Assembly: GCA_944325865.1 (NCBI GenBank)
Contig: CALVBS010000006.1
Span: 87,791 to 151,790 of the forward strand
Reading direction: 5' to 3'
Source: Candidatus Gastranaerophilales bacterium
GTDB taxonomy: Bacteria; Cyanobacteriota; Vampirovibrionia; Gastranaerophilales; Gastranaerophilaceae
Length of the DNA stretch: 64,000 nt
Both the position numbers and the translations under genes were made by a program. Below are positions 49,584 to 60,243 of the stretch, in pieces (the first letter of the stretch is position 1; the number at the start of each line of letters is the position of its first letter). Below the pieces are notes generated by a model, which worked only from the letters and a program-made list of their open reading frames with translations, searched no databases and was not told the DNA's origin.

Positions 49584-50555
49584 TTATCCCAAATATGCCT
49601 GCGGATAATCGTAGTCTTCTTTAAAGCCCAGATGTCTGTATAATTTCAATGCCTGATAATTGTCCGTTTCTGTTGTTGTATTTATTTCTGAGATAGGACG
49701 AGTCCCGGATTCTGACCAGGAAATAAGTTTTTCCAGAGACTGTCTTAGTAAAAGTTTTGAAAACCCTTTACTTTGATGTTCTTTTAATAAGCCCAGGACA
49801 GGAATGTTTGCAATTCTGCCGTCAGTTAAATTGATAAAACAAAATCCAACGGGTTTTCCATTATAAAGTAATACGGAAGTTGCTTCAGGAAGAAATTCCG
49901 CATAAACATTCTGTATAATTTTTGTCAGAATATCATCAGTGCCGTCAAGACTTTTAAATCTCGGATCAAACAATGCATCCGAACTATCTTTGAATGCTTC
50001 ATGAATAACTTTTACCGCATCATCAAAATACCGGTTATCCCAGTGTGTAAGATAATATTCCGGCGGTAAGGCTTCCGGTTTATACATATTCAATATTTCT
50101 TTTGAATTTGTTCCGTACATCATAAATCTCAAAACCACTGTGCCGATAAATTTAAACCCGAATCCGGACGCAACATGGATTAGAGACTCCTGCTTTCCGA
50201 GAAGCGGATAGCACACTACCATATCTTCTCTTTCTATTTCGGTTTCCTTCAAAAATTCTGAAATAAGATATTTTGCTCTTTCTTCAGTATTTTCAAGATT
50301 ATAAGAATGAATTATATTTAACTCTATTGCTTCTGAAATTGATGTTGTATAAATAAGAAAAGCAACCGGAATACTGTCCTCAAAAAGAACAATACACTTT
50401 ATTAAATCCCTTCTGACCGCATCAATAAATCCTGCATAATCAAGCGGTTCAAGTTCAAACTTATAATCTTCTTCCGCCCGTTCTCTGAAATCATTATATA
50501 AGCATTCGAAAGCTGTAAAATCTTTTTCATCAATTAATCTGGCAACTCTATCCAT
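49584..50555 (-). CDS. GNAT-family acetyltransferase, two-domain
   Basis: A 323-residue protein with two GNAT-like halves. The first (1-150) is degenerate. The second has a clear acetyl-CoA loop, VLGLLKEHQSKGFSKLLLRQSLE (about 255-278), and the family end NYQALKLYRHLGFKEDYDY. The substrate amine is unknown; two-domain forms include MshD-like and peptide acetyltransferases. AAGGA lies 8 bp before the ATG at 50555. It lies 35 bp after ribBA, same strand, and may be read through from it. Confidence 0.85.
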   Translation of the reverse strand: MDRVARLIDEKDFTAFECLYNDFRERAEEDYKFELEPLDYAGFIDAVRRDLIKCIVLFEDSIPVAFLIYTTSISEAIELNIIHSYNLENTEERAKYLISEFLKETEIEREDMVVCYPLLGKQESLIHVASGFGFKFIGTVVLRFMMYGTNSKEILNMYKPEALPPEYYLTHWDNRYFDDAVKVIHEAFKDSSDALFDPRFKSLDGTDDILTKIIQNVYAEFLPEATSVLLYNGKPVGFCFINLTDGRIANIPVLGLLKEHQSKGFSKLLLRQSLEKLISWSESGTRPISEINTTTETDNYQALKLYRHLGFKEDYDYPQAYLG

Positions 50556-50590
50556 TATTTTATTATCCTTAATTCCATTCTGACAATTTT

Positions 50591-51799
50591 TTAAAGTGTA
50601 TGATGCATTTTTTCTTTTTTTGTTTCAAGGTATCGTTTGTTGTATTCAGTTACCTCTGATTGAATTTTCACAATGTCGTTGACACTTAATCCGTAACCTT
50701 TTAAGCCTACAATTTTTTTCGGATTATTGGTAATAAGATTAAAAGTATTATATCCTAAATCTCTGATAATTTGGGCTCCAACACCGTAATCTCTTAAATC
50801 AGGCTTAAAGCCAAGCGAAATATTTGCCTGAATTGTATCCTGACCGCATTCCTGAAGATGGTAAGCTTTAATTTTATTAATAAGTCCTATACCTCTTCCT
50901 TCATGGCCTCTTAAGTAAACAACTGCTCCTTTTCCATAGGATTCAATCATTCTTAATGCTCCGTGAAGTTGTGAATTGCAATCGCATTTAAGACTATGGA
51001 AAATATCTCCGGTCAGGCATTCACTGTGAACTCTGACAAGAGGAATTTTGTCGCTTCCGTCATCTTTTACAAGTGCAACATGCTCTTCTCCTGTGATATG
51101 GTTTTTGTATCCGAAAATTTTAAAATGACCGTATTTCGTCGGTAAATCGGCTTCGGCTTCACGGGTAACAAGTTTCTCGGATTTGAGGCGATATGCAATT
51201 AATTCTGCAACAGAGATAAATTTAATCCCGTATTTATCTGCAAATTTTCTGAGATTATCGCGTCTCATCATATGTCCGTCTTCGTCCATAATTTCACACA
51301 TAGGACCTGCCTGAACATGTCCGCATAATCTTGCTAGATCGACAACAGCTTCTGTGTGTCCCGTTCTTACCAGAACACCGCCGCGTCTTGCCATACAAGG
51401 AAACAAATGCCCCGGACGGCGTAAATCTGACGGAACCGCATCCGGTGCAAGTGCCACTTCAATAGTTTTTGCCCTGTCAAAAGCTGAAATTCCGGTTGTA
51501 ACTCCGTATTTTTCTGCAGCATCTATACTTACCGTAAAAGCAGTTTTCATACTTTCACTGTTCTGTTCAACCATTTGTGGCAATTCAAGTTTTTCCGCAA
51601 GTTCAGGTGATATCGCAAGACAGATTAAACCTTTTGCATGTTCAGCCATAAATTTTATAATTTCAGGTGTAACCATCTGACCGGAACAAATTAAATCACC
51701 TTCATTTTCACGGTCTTCATCATCCGCTACAATTATCATTTTTCCGGCTTTAAAATCTTCCAGAGCATCTTCTATGCTGTCAAATTTAAAATTTTCCAT
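50591..51799 (-). CDS. ribBA: bifunctional DHBP synthase / GTP cyclohydrolase II
   Basis: A 402-residue riboflavin enzyme. The N-terminal half (1-200) is 3,4-dihydroxy-2-butanone 4-phosphate synthase with DDEDRENEGDL and the RRPGHLFP, TGHTEAVVDLARL motifs. The C-terminal half is GTP cyclohydrolase II with the zinc cysteines in VHSECLTGDIFHSLKCDCNSQL and RGHEGRGIGL. Both halves look intact. The ATG overlaps the ribE stop by one base. No FMN riboswitch was seen upstream of the pair. Confidence 0.97.
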   Translation of the reverse strand: MENFKFDSIEDALEDFKAGKMIIVADDEDRENEGDLICSGQMVTPEIIKFMAEHAKGLICLAISPELAEKLELPQMVEQNSESMKTAFTVSIDAAEKYGVTTGISAFDRAKTIEVALAPDAVPSDLRRPGHLFPCMARRGGVLVRTGHTEAVVDLARLCGHVQAGPMCEIMDEDGHMMRRDNLRKFADKYGIKFISVAELIAYRLKSEKLVTREAEADLPTKYGHFKIFGYKNHITGEEHVALVKDDGSDKIPLVRVHSECLTGDIFHSLKCDCNSQLHGALRMIESYGKGAVVYLRGHEGRGIGLINKIKAYHLQECGQDTIQANISLGFKPDLRDYGVGAQIIRDLGYNTFNLITNNPKKIVGLKGYGLSVNDIVKIQSEVTEYNKRYLETKKEKMHHTL

Positions 51800-52440
51800 T
51801 ATATAAATCCATTCTCCATTAAAAACTTTTCATTAATAGTACTGTTATTATTATTCACAGATAAAAATTTTTCAACGTATCTGCCAAGAATATCGGTTTC
51901 AATGTTTACAGAATCACCTTTCTTCAAAAATCGTAGTGTTGTATTTTGCATAGTATGAGGAATAACTGCAGTTTTAAATATATTGTCATTAGCTTCAGCA
52001 ACGGTTAAACTTACGCCGTTAACAGCAACAGAACCTTTGTAAACAATATATTTTGCCTCTTTTGGTGATATTTCAAAATATAGATTATAAAAGTCTTCAT
52101 ATTTTTCAAGTTTAACAAGATGCCCGATACCATCAATATGCCCTTGAACAATATGCCCGCCGAGTCTTGTGGAAGGTGTTACGGCACGCTCAAGATTAAC
52201 TGCGGAGCCGGATACAGCTTCAGAAAAATTCGTAATATCTAAGGTTTCTCTGCTCATCTCTGCTTTAAAAAAATCAGTCCCTATATTTACCACAGTTTGA
52301 CAGCATCCGTTTATTGCAATACTGTCACCTGTTAATGTATTTTCAAGAACTTTTTTACAGCCGATAATAATTTCAGCTCCGTTTTGGTTTTTTGTAAATC
52401 CTTTTATTATCCCTGTTTCTTCGACTATTCCCGTGAACAT
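51799..52440 (-). CDS. ribE: riboflavin synthase alpha chain
   Basis: A 213-residue protein with two lumazine-binding barrels: MFTGIVEETGIIK and the second-domain repeat GGHIVQGHIDGIGHL. It converts two molecules of 6,7-dimethyl-8-ribityllumazine to riboflavin. It heads the minus-strand ribE-ribBA run; ribH and ribD are elsewhere. The mRNA looks leaderless: the -10 TAAAAT ends 6 nt before the ATG and there is no Shine-Dalgarno. The transcript is divergent from hydE. Confidence 0.96.
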   Translation of the reverse strand: MFTGIVEETGIIKGFTKNQNGAEIIIGCKKVLENTLTGDSIAINGCCQTVVNIGTDFFKAEMSRETLDITNFSEAVSGSAVNLERAVTPSTRLGGHIVQGHIDGIGHLVKLEKYEDFYNLYFEISPKEAKYIVYKGSVAVNGVSLTVAEANDNIFKTAVIPHTMQNTTLRFLKKGDSVNIETDILGRYVEKFLSVNNNNSTINEKFLMENGFI

Positions 52441-52452
52441 AACTATATTTTA
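52441..52452 (-). promoter_or_regulatory. -10 box for a leaderless ribE transcript
   Basis: On minus: TGC-TAAAAT (52452-52447), 6 nt, ATG at 52440. Extended -10 form. Confidence 0.6.
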
Positions 52453-52517
52453 GCACGAACATGCAATAAAAAAAGCCTGAATAAATTCAAATTTATTTTA
52501 TAATTTGTGTTTTGTTG

Positions 52518-52529
52518 TATAATTTTCGT
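52518..52529 (+). promoter_or_regulatory. -10 box for a leaderless hydE transcript
   Basis: TATAAT (52518-52523), 6 nt, ATG at 52530; no Shine-Dalgarno. Confidence 0.65.
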
Positions 52530-53561
52530 ATGCAAAGACTTATTGAAAAAGCAGAGTTAACCCATTGTTTGACAAGAAATGAACTTGTTAAAATTTTATC
52601 GGATGACGGGGTGAATGAAGAGCTTTTCAATGTGGCGGACAGAACACGTAAAGCTTATGTAGGGGATGAGGTTCATCTGAGAGCCTTAATAGAATTTTCC
52701 AATTATTGCAGATGTAATTGCTTATACTGTGGTATAAGAGCAGAAAATAATCTTGTTGAAAGATACAGATTAAATAAAAAACAAATTCTTCAGCTTGCAC
52801 AGCATGCTTCGGTATTTGGCTATAAAACTGTAGTTTTGCAATCCGGAGAGGATTTGACATTTAATGCGGGTTATCTGGCAGAAATTATTGCGGAGATTAA
52901 AAAACTTGATGTTGCAGTGACTTTGAGTATAGGCGAACGCAGTTATGAAGAATATAAACTTTTAAAAGACTCAGGTGCTGATAGATTCCTTTTGAGGATA
53001 GAGACAACTGATAAAGTTTTATATAAAAAAATGCATCCTAAAGCTGATTTTGAGAATAGAAAGAGATGCTTGCATGATTTAAAAAAACTTGGATTTGAGA
53101 CAGGAACGGGCTGTCTTGTAGGGCTTCCCGGGCAGACAATAGAATCACTTGCTGATGATATATTATTTTTTAAAGAGCTGGATGCTGATATGATTGGAAT
53201 CGGACCTTTAATTCCTCACCCTCATACACCATTAAAAGATTGTGAATGCGGAAATTTGATGCTTGCTTTAAAGGTTATGGCATTAACACGGCTTTTATTG
53301 CCCGATATAAATATTCCTGCCACAACGGCTATGGAAACTTTAAATCCGCATGGACGTATAATGGCACTACAAGCAGGTGCAAATGTTGTCATGCCTAACG
53401 TTACGGCTGAAGATGTCCGTGGAAAGTACGAGATTTATCCGAATAAAGTTGGTGTGAATTATGATGAATTATCAAAAAAGTTAAACCAAATCGGACGTAC
53501 AATTTCTCATAAAAAAGGTTCTAGGGGGCAGCAGCAACAATATGGAAAGGAAAATTTATGA
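52530..53561 (+). CDS. hydE: [FeFe]-hydrogenase maturation radical SAM enzyme HydE
   Basis: A 343-residue radical SAM protein. The cluster motif CRCNCLYCG (C-x3-C-x2-C) lies in [21 protein letters not shown], the wording typical of HydE, and the C-terminal part has [14 protein letters not shown] and ANVVMPNVT as in HydE/BioB relatives. HydE acts in making the dithiomethylamine-containing H-cluster of [FeFe] hydrogenase. hydF and hydG are not in the window. A HydE-like methyltransferase-type paralogue cannot be ruled out. The start seems leaderless. The last bases overlap cysK (ATGA). Confidence 0.88.
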   Translation: MQRLIEKAELTHCLTRNELVKILSDDGVNEELFNVADRTRKAYVGDEVHLRALIEFSNYCRCNCLYCGIRAENNLVERYRLNKKQILQLAQHASVFGYKTVVLQSGEDLTFNAGYLAEIIAEIKKLDVAVTLSIGERSYEEYKLLKDSGADRFLLRIETTDKVLYKKMHPKADFENRKRCLHDLKKLGFETGTGCLVGLPGQTIESLADDILFFKELDADMIGIGPLIPHPHTPLKDCECGNLMLALKVMALTRLLLPDINIPATTAMETLNPHGRIMALQAGANVVMPNVTAEDVRGKYEIYPNKVGVNYDELSKKLNQIGRTISHKKGSRGQQQQYGKENL

Positions 53562-54475
53562 AAATCGCAGAAAATTTAATTGAATTAATCGGTAAAACTC
53601 CGCTTGTAAAAATTAATAAGTTAAATGACGGTGAAGCCTTTATTGCTGCTAAACTTGAATCTCATAATCCTGCAGGTTCTATTAAAGACAGACCTGCTTA
53701 TAATATGCTAAAAAGAGCAGAGGAAGCTGGACTTGTTAATAAAGATACGGTTATAATTGAACCGACAAGCGGCAATACAGGTATAGGTCTTGCCATGGTT
53801 TGTGCAATTAAGGGATATCGGATGCTTTTGACAATGCCAGAAACAATGAGCATTGAACGTCGTTTGCTTTTGAAAGCTTACGGTGCAGAACTCGTCCTGA
53901 CAGATGGTGAAAAAGGTATGCAGGGTGCTGTGGATAAGGCGGAAGAACTTCACAGAGAAATTAAAAATTCATTTATTCCCCAGCAATTTTCAAATCCTTC
54001 AAATCCTGAAAGCCATGTTTTAACAACTTCCGAGGAAATTTGGAATGATACAGAAGGAAAAGTTGACATAATTGTTGCCGGTGTTGGAACAGGAGGTACA
54101 ATCTCAGGGATTGCAAAGGGGCTTAAAGCAAAAAATTCTGCAATAAAAGCTGTAGCGGTTGAACCTGCAAGTTCCAGAGTTTTAGCGGGCAAACCGGCAG
54201 GCAGTCATAAAATTCAGGGCATAGGTGCCAATTTTGTTCCTGAAAATTTTGACAGAAGTGTTGTCGATGAAATTATTCCGGTTACTGATGAAGATGCTAT
54301 GGATATGGCAAGAAAGCTTGCAGCACAAGAGGGTATTTTATCGGGAATTTCTTCAGGTGCAGCATTATGGGCGGCAAATGAACTTTCTAAAAGACCGGAA
54401 AACAAAGGAAAACTTATTGTTGTAATTCTTCCGGACAGCGGAGAACGTTATCTTTCCAGTGAACTTTTTGCTTAA
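53558..54475 (+). CDS. cysK: cysteine synthase A (O-acetylserine sulfhydrylase)
   Basis: A 305-residue PLP enzyme that makes cysteine from O-acetylserine and sulfide. The PLP lysine lies in [12 protein letters not shown] (about K43), the substrate loop is [12 protein letters not shown], and the phosphate-binding [16 protein letters not shown] loop is at about 175-190. Standard length. It overlaps hydE by 4 bp (ATGA), with GGAAAGGA as ribosome site, so the two are co-translated. Supplying cysteine next to an Fe-S/hydrogenase gene is a plausible link. Confidence 0.97.
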   Translation: MKIAENLIELIGKTPLVKINKLNDGEAFIAAKLESHNPAGSIKDRPAYNMLKRAEEAGLVNKDTVIIEPTSGNTGIGLAMVCAIKGYRMLLTMPETMSIERRLLLKAYGAELVLTDGEKGMQGAVDKAEELHREIKNSFIPQQFSNPSNPESHVLTTSEEIWNDTEGKVDIIVAGVGTGGTISGIAKGLKAKNSAIKAVAVEPASSRVLAGKPAGSHKIQGIGANFVPENFDRSVVDEIIPVTDEDAMDMARKLAAQEGILSGISSGAALWAANELSKRPENKGKLIVVILPDSGERYLSSELFA

Positions 54476-54584
54476 TTGTAACAAAATGTAAAAATAAAAT
54501 GACAGTAATAAATTTTTATAGTGTAAATAACGTTTATTAAATTATAAGCAAGGTGTGCTTACAAATCAGAGGAGTATAACTCAA

Positions 54585-55544
54585 ATGGGATTTGATTACA
54601 CTATAAGTGGTAAAGAGCAGGGATTAACATATATCTTTTTGGAACAAGCAAAGAAACAGGCAGGTTTTGATGCAAATCAAAAAATAGATTGGACAAAAGT
54701 AATGTCTGTGTTTGACGAAATACAAAAAGAAGAACAGGCAGAAGGCCAGAGTTTATTCCATGGAGGAACGGATAAAACAAGAGCCGGCTGGGGCAATAGT
54801 TATCAAATATGGAAAGGCGACCGCATACAACTGTCTGATGAACAGATGAATAGAATATACAGTGCAATGGGTTTGGATTTATCAGCCACAACACCGACAA
54901 CAGCATCGGCACCTACAACGGCAACAGCACCTACAACGGCAACGGCTTCAACAACAGCATCGGCTCCAACTACAGCCACAGCACCTACAACAGCAACAAC
55001 ACCACTGGCAGCACCACCTGCACAAGACCAAAACCCTCCTGCAAAAGGCGATGATTTGAGCAGTACTCAAATTCCATTGGGTATCCAGTTCTTACTTACG
55101 GATAAAAGCAAAGCCGGACAAAAAATACCAAACGAAGACGGAACAATATATTCTTATGATGAAAATGGTTATATAAGCGAAGTTTTAGATGAAAAAGGCA
55201 GAGAAATCAAATCTATTATACGTAGAGCAGACGGGAGCGTAAGATCTTTTATTGATCAGGAATATGATGATAAAGGCAAGGTCGTAAGATATATCAATCG
55301 AGAACCTGATGGTACGATAACCTTTTATTGTGATGAGGAATATGATGAAAATGGGAATGAAACCAGATTCATTATGCGTAAAGCTGACGGCTCCATATTG
55401 ACTTATACTGATTACATATATGATGAAAATGGAAGAGTAATCAGAGAAATTACCAGAGACTCCGATGGTGCAATATCGTCTTACCAAGATTACAAGTACG
55501 ATGAAAACGGAAATAAAATTGAAATCGACAATGAAGAAGAATAA
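54585..55544 (+). CDS. protein with Thr/Ala/Pro linker and 26-residue repeats
   Basis: A 319-residue protein, start at 54585 with GAGGAG upstream. Residues 1-98 form a charged helical domain (MGFDYTISGKEQGLTYIFLEQ). Residues about 101-140 are a low-complexity linker built from APTTAT-type units. Residues about 191-314 carry repeats of exactly 26 residues beginning YDENG or YDDKG, with the inner pattern I.R..DGsI.sY.D, at 227, 253, 279 and 305. The repeats recall YD-type beta repeats. No signal peptide. A TGTAACAAAA box lies 108 bp upstream, as before the SASQAR genes. A terminator follows. Function unknown. Confidence 0.75.
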   Translation: MGFDYTISGKEQGLTYIFLEQAKKQAGFDANQKIDWTKVMSVFDEIQKEEQAEGQSLFHGGTDKTRAGWGNSYQIWKGDRIQLSDEQMNRIYSAMGLDLSATTPTTASAPTTATAPTTATASTTASAPTTATAPTTATTPLAAPPAQDQNPPAKGDDLSSTQIPLGIQFLLTDKSKAGQKIPNEDGTIYSYDENGYISEVLDEKGREIKSIIRRADGSVRSFIDQEYDDKGKVVRYINREPDGTITFYCDEEYDENGNETRFIMRKADGSILTYTDYIYDENGRVIREITRDSDGAISSYQDYKYDENGNKIEIDNEEE

Positions 55545-55556
55545 TGTCTGATTTTA

Positions 55557-55587
55557 AAAAAGGTATCCCTATCAGGGATACCTTTTT
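55557..55587. terminator. bidirectional Rho-independent terminator
   Basis: AAAAAGGTATCCC (55557-55569) pairs with GGGATACCTTTTT (55575-55587), loop of 5. It separates the repeat-protein gene and groL. Confidence 0.93.
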
Positions 55588-55608
55588 ATTTTGTTAGTTT
55601 AGGGATAC

Positions 55609-57249
<1,641 letters not shown>

Positions 57250-57310
57250 TTATTTCTCCTTTAACTAAAATCTTGTCCGGATTATTCGACATTTTGCTGT
57301 CGAAAATCTT

Positions 57311-57595
57311 TTATTCAATAATTGCTAATGCGTCTTTGATTGATAAAATTTTGTATTCAACGCCATCCATTTTAACGTCAGTTCCTGCGTATTTTGCATA
57401 AAGAACAGTCTGCCCTACTGTAACGTCCATAGGTTCTCTATCGCCTTTGTCATTAACTTTACCCAGACCAACTGCAACAACTTCACCTTTTTGAGGTTTT
57501 TCTTTTGCACTGTCAGGAATAAAAATTCCGCCGGAAGTCTGTTCTGTATCTTCAATAACTTTTACAACAATTCTGTCGCCTAATGGTTTTAACAT
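57311..57595 (-). CDS. groS: co-chaperonin GroES
   Basis: A 94-residue co-chaperonin: [43 protein letters not shown], with the mobile loop TSGGIFIP, and the end [19 protein letters not shown]. First gene of the groESL operon. GGAGAAAAGA precedes the ATG. No CIRCE element is seen; a different inverted repeat lies upstream. Confidence 0.99.
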   Translation of the reverse strand: MLKPLGDRIVVKVIEDTEQTSGGIFIPDSAKEKPQKGEVVAVGLGKVNDKGDREPMDVTVGQTVLYAKYAGTDVKMDGVEYKILSIKDALAIIE

Positions 57596-57658
57596 ATCTT
57601 TTCTCCTTTTCTCCTAATATTAAAAACTTTTTGTATAATTTATTTATATAATAATTTT

Positions 57659-57700
57659 ATTAAAATCTTAATTTCCTTAATGAAAAATTAAGATTTTAAT
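57659..57700. promoter_or_regulatory. 16-bp perfect inverted repeat upstream of groES
   Basis: ATTAAAATCTTAATTT (57659-57674), 10 nt, AAATTAAGATTTTAAT (57685-57700). It is 64 bp before the groES ATG. The arm length and 10-nt gap are like a CIRCE operator in layout but not in sequence. Likely a heat-shock operator or a strong hairpin in the divergent region. Confidence 0.6.
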
Positions 57701-57785
57701 AAGTTTTTATAAAGCTATTAACGAGAAAGATTATTTTAATAACCTTCCCTAATAAGTAATAAACAAAATTTATTATTATTTGTTC

Positions 57786-57797
57786 TATAATTTAATT
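57786..57797 (+). promoter_or_regulatory. -10 box for a leaderless transcript
   Basis: TATAAT (57786-57791), 6 nt, ATG at 57798; no Shine-Dalgarno. Confidence 0.65.
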
Positions 57798-58592
57798 ATG
57801 GATGAAAAAGAGCTTATAAAGTATCTGAAAGGTTTGGGAATTGAAGTGCATACGACGACAAAAGCCCGCGGACATCTCGGATTTTTTATGAAAAACAGGA
57901 TTGATATTTCGAAGAGTATTCCGCCTCACAGAGTTATGCCTACTCTTTTGCATGAATTTGCACACTATATCCACTACGGGCTTGAACCTTCCATCGGAAA
58001 GACCGGCGGAAGCTTTCAGGTACTTTTTAAGGAAGACAATCTTACTCTTGCTGACGAACTTTTTAAAGTTACAAATTTTGTTGACGAAAACTCTCTCGGG
58101 GTAAAGCTTTACGAGCATAAAGACAGGATTAAGCAACAAATAAAGGAATATGAAAAAATTATCAAAAAGGATTATCCGAAATTTCTCCGCTCAAAAAAGT
58201 TTAAGGAGTTTGATAAGTATATAAAAAAATCAAAAGCAAAATATCTGCTTAAATATGACAGGGTGAAAGTTATTGAAGGATTTTTCAAAAAACAGGCGAA
58301 AATATATTCTGTAACAAATGTTGAATCTGATTTTCCGGAAATGCCGGAGGCGTTTTGTGCTTACATAAAACTGCATTCTCTGCAGAAAAAACAATCACGG
58401 ATTTCTGCAAGACTCAACAAACTTTATAAATATTATACAAAACCTACGGAATTATTTGCCAGACTTGTTGAGGGAATTTATATTGACAGAGAATGGGTTT
58501 GTGCAATCGCACCTTACACCTCGAAAAAATTTTTCGAATTGCTAAATGACGGCTACTATGGTAAACTGAAAGATGTTATAGATAAGTTATAA
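57798..58592 (+). CDS. HExxH zinc metallopeptidase-like protein
   Basis: A 264-residue cytosolic protein. H52-E53-F-A-H56 (LLHEFAHYIHYG) is a zincin motif. A later KPTELFARLVEGIY segment probably supplies the third ligand (E of TELFARL), as in ImmA/IrrE-like and related peptidases. A Lys-rich helical insert (about 100-165) separates the two. Substrate unknown. The mRNA appears leaderless. The next gene begins 14 bp after its stop and is probably co-transcribed. Divergent from groESL. Confidence 0.8.
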   Translation: MDEKELIKYLKGLGIEVHTTTKARGHLGFFMKNRIDISKSIPPHRVMPTLLHEFAHYIHYGLEPSIGKTGGSFQVLFKEDNLTLADELFKVTNFVDENSLGVKLYEHKDRIKQQIKEYEKIIKKDYPKFLRSKKFKEFDKYIKKSKAKYLLKYDRVKVIEGFFKKQAKIYSVTNVESDFPEMPEAFCAYIKLHSLQKKQSRISARLNKLYKYYTKPTELFARLVEGIYIDREWVCAIAPYTSKKFFELLNDGYYGKLKDVIDKL

Positions 58593-58605
58593 AAGGTTTT
58601 TGGTT

Positions 58606-59808
58606 ATGGAAGAGAAAAGTGTTTCGCAGATGCGTAAAGAATTGCAGGAATTTTATTTTACAAAAGTACGCAGTAATTTAGATAAAATTAACAAAATACG
58701 AAAACACGAAAAGGTAAATGCAATCAGTGCTTTTTGTATGATTTTAGGTATTATTGGTTTATTTGGTATAAATTTGACTTCGTTTATTTCGGAGATAATC
58801 GTAGCATTTCTGCCGGAAGAATTAAGTTTCATAAAGGGTATAATCGGGGTGGGGTATCCTGTAATCTGCATTATACTGATGTTTGGAAGTTTGATTGTAC
58901 TATTGTTTAACAACCGACAGAACAAGTCCAAAACTGTTAATATTGATACGAGAGGGGAAGCTATTATTAAAAAACAGCTTATGAGTGACTTCTTGAAGAT
59001 TTTTGGGAATTTTTCATGGTCGCAGGGCGGTGGAAGTATGAAGGATATGCAATACTTTCAGAATTTAAGTAAATTAAATATAATGAGTTCTTCTCTTATT
59101 GGAAATATTGATGATTCTATAACAGGGGTTTATAAAGATGTAAGATTCCGTATTTTTGAATATGATACTTCACTGTCATTACAAAATCTTATGGGATATT
59201 TAGTTCTTGCTCCATTTGCTATTGGATGCGGTTGTGCGGCTTTATTAATTGGTTGTGGATTCCTTGTAACTATTGCTGCGGTTACGAATTTCTTCGGAAT
59301 TCTGTGGATAATTCCGGCATTGTTATTGCTTGGTATAATCGCGGTAATTTTTGCAATCTGTACATATGTGCCTTTCAGAGGAGTTTTTGTGGAATTTGAT
59401 ATGAACAAAAACTTTGAAGGTCATACTTTTCTTTATGAAAATGCTCCGACCAGCAGGGGTATTCTATATAACCATGCGGCATTTGGAAATGTTCAGCTTG
59501 AAGATGTAGAATTTTGTCATAAATATAAAATATTTTCAGATAACCAGATAGAAGCAAGGGTTGTGCTGACACCGGCATTTATAGAACGATTTAAAAATAT
59601 CAAAACAGCCTTCAAAGCAAAATATATGAGGGCAGCTTTTAAGGATAAAAAGATTACCATCGCTGTGAACGCAGGAAAAGATCTCTTTGCTATGGCAAAT
59701 TTTTCAAAAGATACGAATGCTGAAACTTTTGTAGAATTATTTAATGAAATATTATCTGTATTGCAAATGATAGATGCCTTAAAACTTAATCAGAAAATCG
59801 GGTTGTAA
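58606..59808 (+). CDS. DUF3137-family membrane protein
   Basis: A 400-residue membrane protein. Two hydrophobic segments near 45-65 and 80-105 and two more at about 200-260 (LAPFAIGCGCAALLIGCGFLVTIAAV, ILWIIPALLLLGIIAVIFAI) are seen. The C-terminal part, VEFCHKYKIFSDNQIEARVVLTPAFIERF, matches the DUF3137 family pattern as I recall it. Function of the family is not known. The ATG at 58606 is chosen over a TTG at 58600; AAAAGG is 9 bp upstream. It likely forms an operon with the HExxH peptidase. Confidence 0.78.
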   Translation: MEEKSVSQMRKELQEFYFTKVRSNLDKINKIRKHEKVNAISAFCMILGIIGLFGINLTSFISEIIVAFLPEELSFIKGIIGVGYPVICIILMFGSLIVLLFNNRQNKSKTVNIDTRGEAIIKKQLMSDFLKIFGNFSWSQGGGSMKDMQYFQNLSKLNIMSSSLIGNIDDSITGVYKDVRFRIFEYDTSLSLQNLMGYLVLAPFAIGCGCAALLIGCGFLVTIAAVTNFFGILWIIPALLLLGIIAVIFAICTYVPFRGVFVEFDMNKNFEGHTFLYENAPTSRGILYNHAAFGNVQLEDVEFCHKYKIFSDNQIEARVVLTPAFIERFKNIKTAFKAKYMRAAFKDKKITIAVNAGKDLFAMANFSKDTNAETFVELFNEILSVLQMIDALKLNQKIGL

Positions 59809-59874
59809 TATTGTGCATGAGGGTTTTGCAATGCTGTTTGGGGGCTTTGAACTGCAATCGCATTGCTGTGACAG

Positions 59875-59888
59875 CATGTCATTCTGAA
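59875..59888. repeat. short intergenic repeat, copy 2
   Basis: CATGTCATTCTGAA, identical to 5276-5289. It lies in a 183-bp non-coding gap (59809-59991) after the DUF3137 gene; the gap is richer in G+C than its surroundings and has no gene. Confidence 0.4.
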
Positions 59889-59991
59889 AGCGTGGAAAAA
59901 TTAGTTGAGCCTTTTTACATGCAAACTCCGTGAGCCGTGTAGCTCTGCTTCTGTAGATTTGGCATACATGACCCACAATGAAACTTATTAT

Positions 59992-60243
59992 CTAATTTTT
60001 CCAGTCATTGGTCTTGTTTTTTGCTTTTAGTTTTTCCAGTTGATGCTTTACATCCAACTCTATAATTATTACAAAAATTACTGCGAGAGTAAGCATCACC
60101 ACAAAAAGAAACAGCATAAATTTCCAGCCGTTCAGGTGAAATTTTACTTTTGCCAGAAATACCACGCTACCTATTAATGCCCCTATTAAACAGGACAAAA
60201 AATTTTCAAATAAAGAATTTTTCTTTTTCTCAGACTCTGCCAT
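59992..60243 (-). CDS. small two-helix membrane protein
   Basis: An 83-residue protein with two transmembrane segments (about 14-30, FLSCLIGALIGSVVFLA, and 40-62, FMLFLFVVMLTLAVIFVIIIE) and a Lys-rich tail. Its start overlaps the manC end by 14 bp, so it is coupled to that gene. Not recognised; it could be a small subunit or regulator in polysaccharide export. Confidence 0.7.
   Translation of the reverse strand: MAESEKKKNSLFENFLSCLIGALIGSVVFLAKVKFHLNGWKFMLFLFVVMLTLAVIFVIIIELDVKHQLEKLKAKNKTNDWKN

Noticed and set aside
50591..52529. FMN riboswitch before ribE-ribBA
   Set aside because: Only 89 bp separate ribE from hydE, ribE looks leaderless, and no RFN-type conserved blocks (AGGGTGAAATTCC) are present.
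57596..57797. CIRCE/HrcA operator at groES
   Set aside because: The inverted repeat arms do not match TTAGCACTC/GAGTGCTAA; only the layout is similar.
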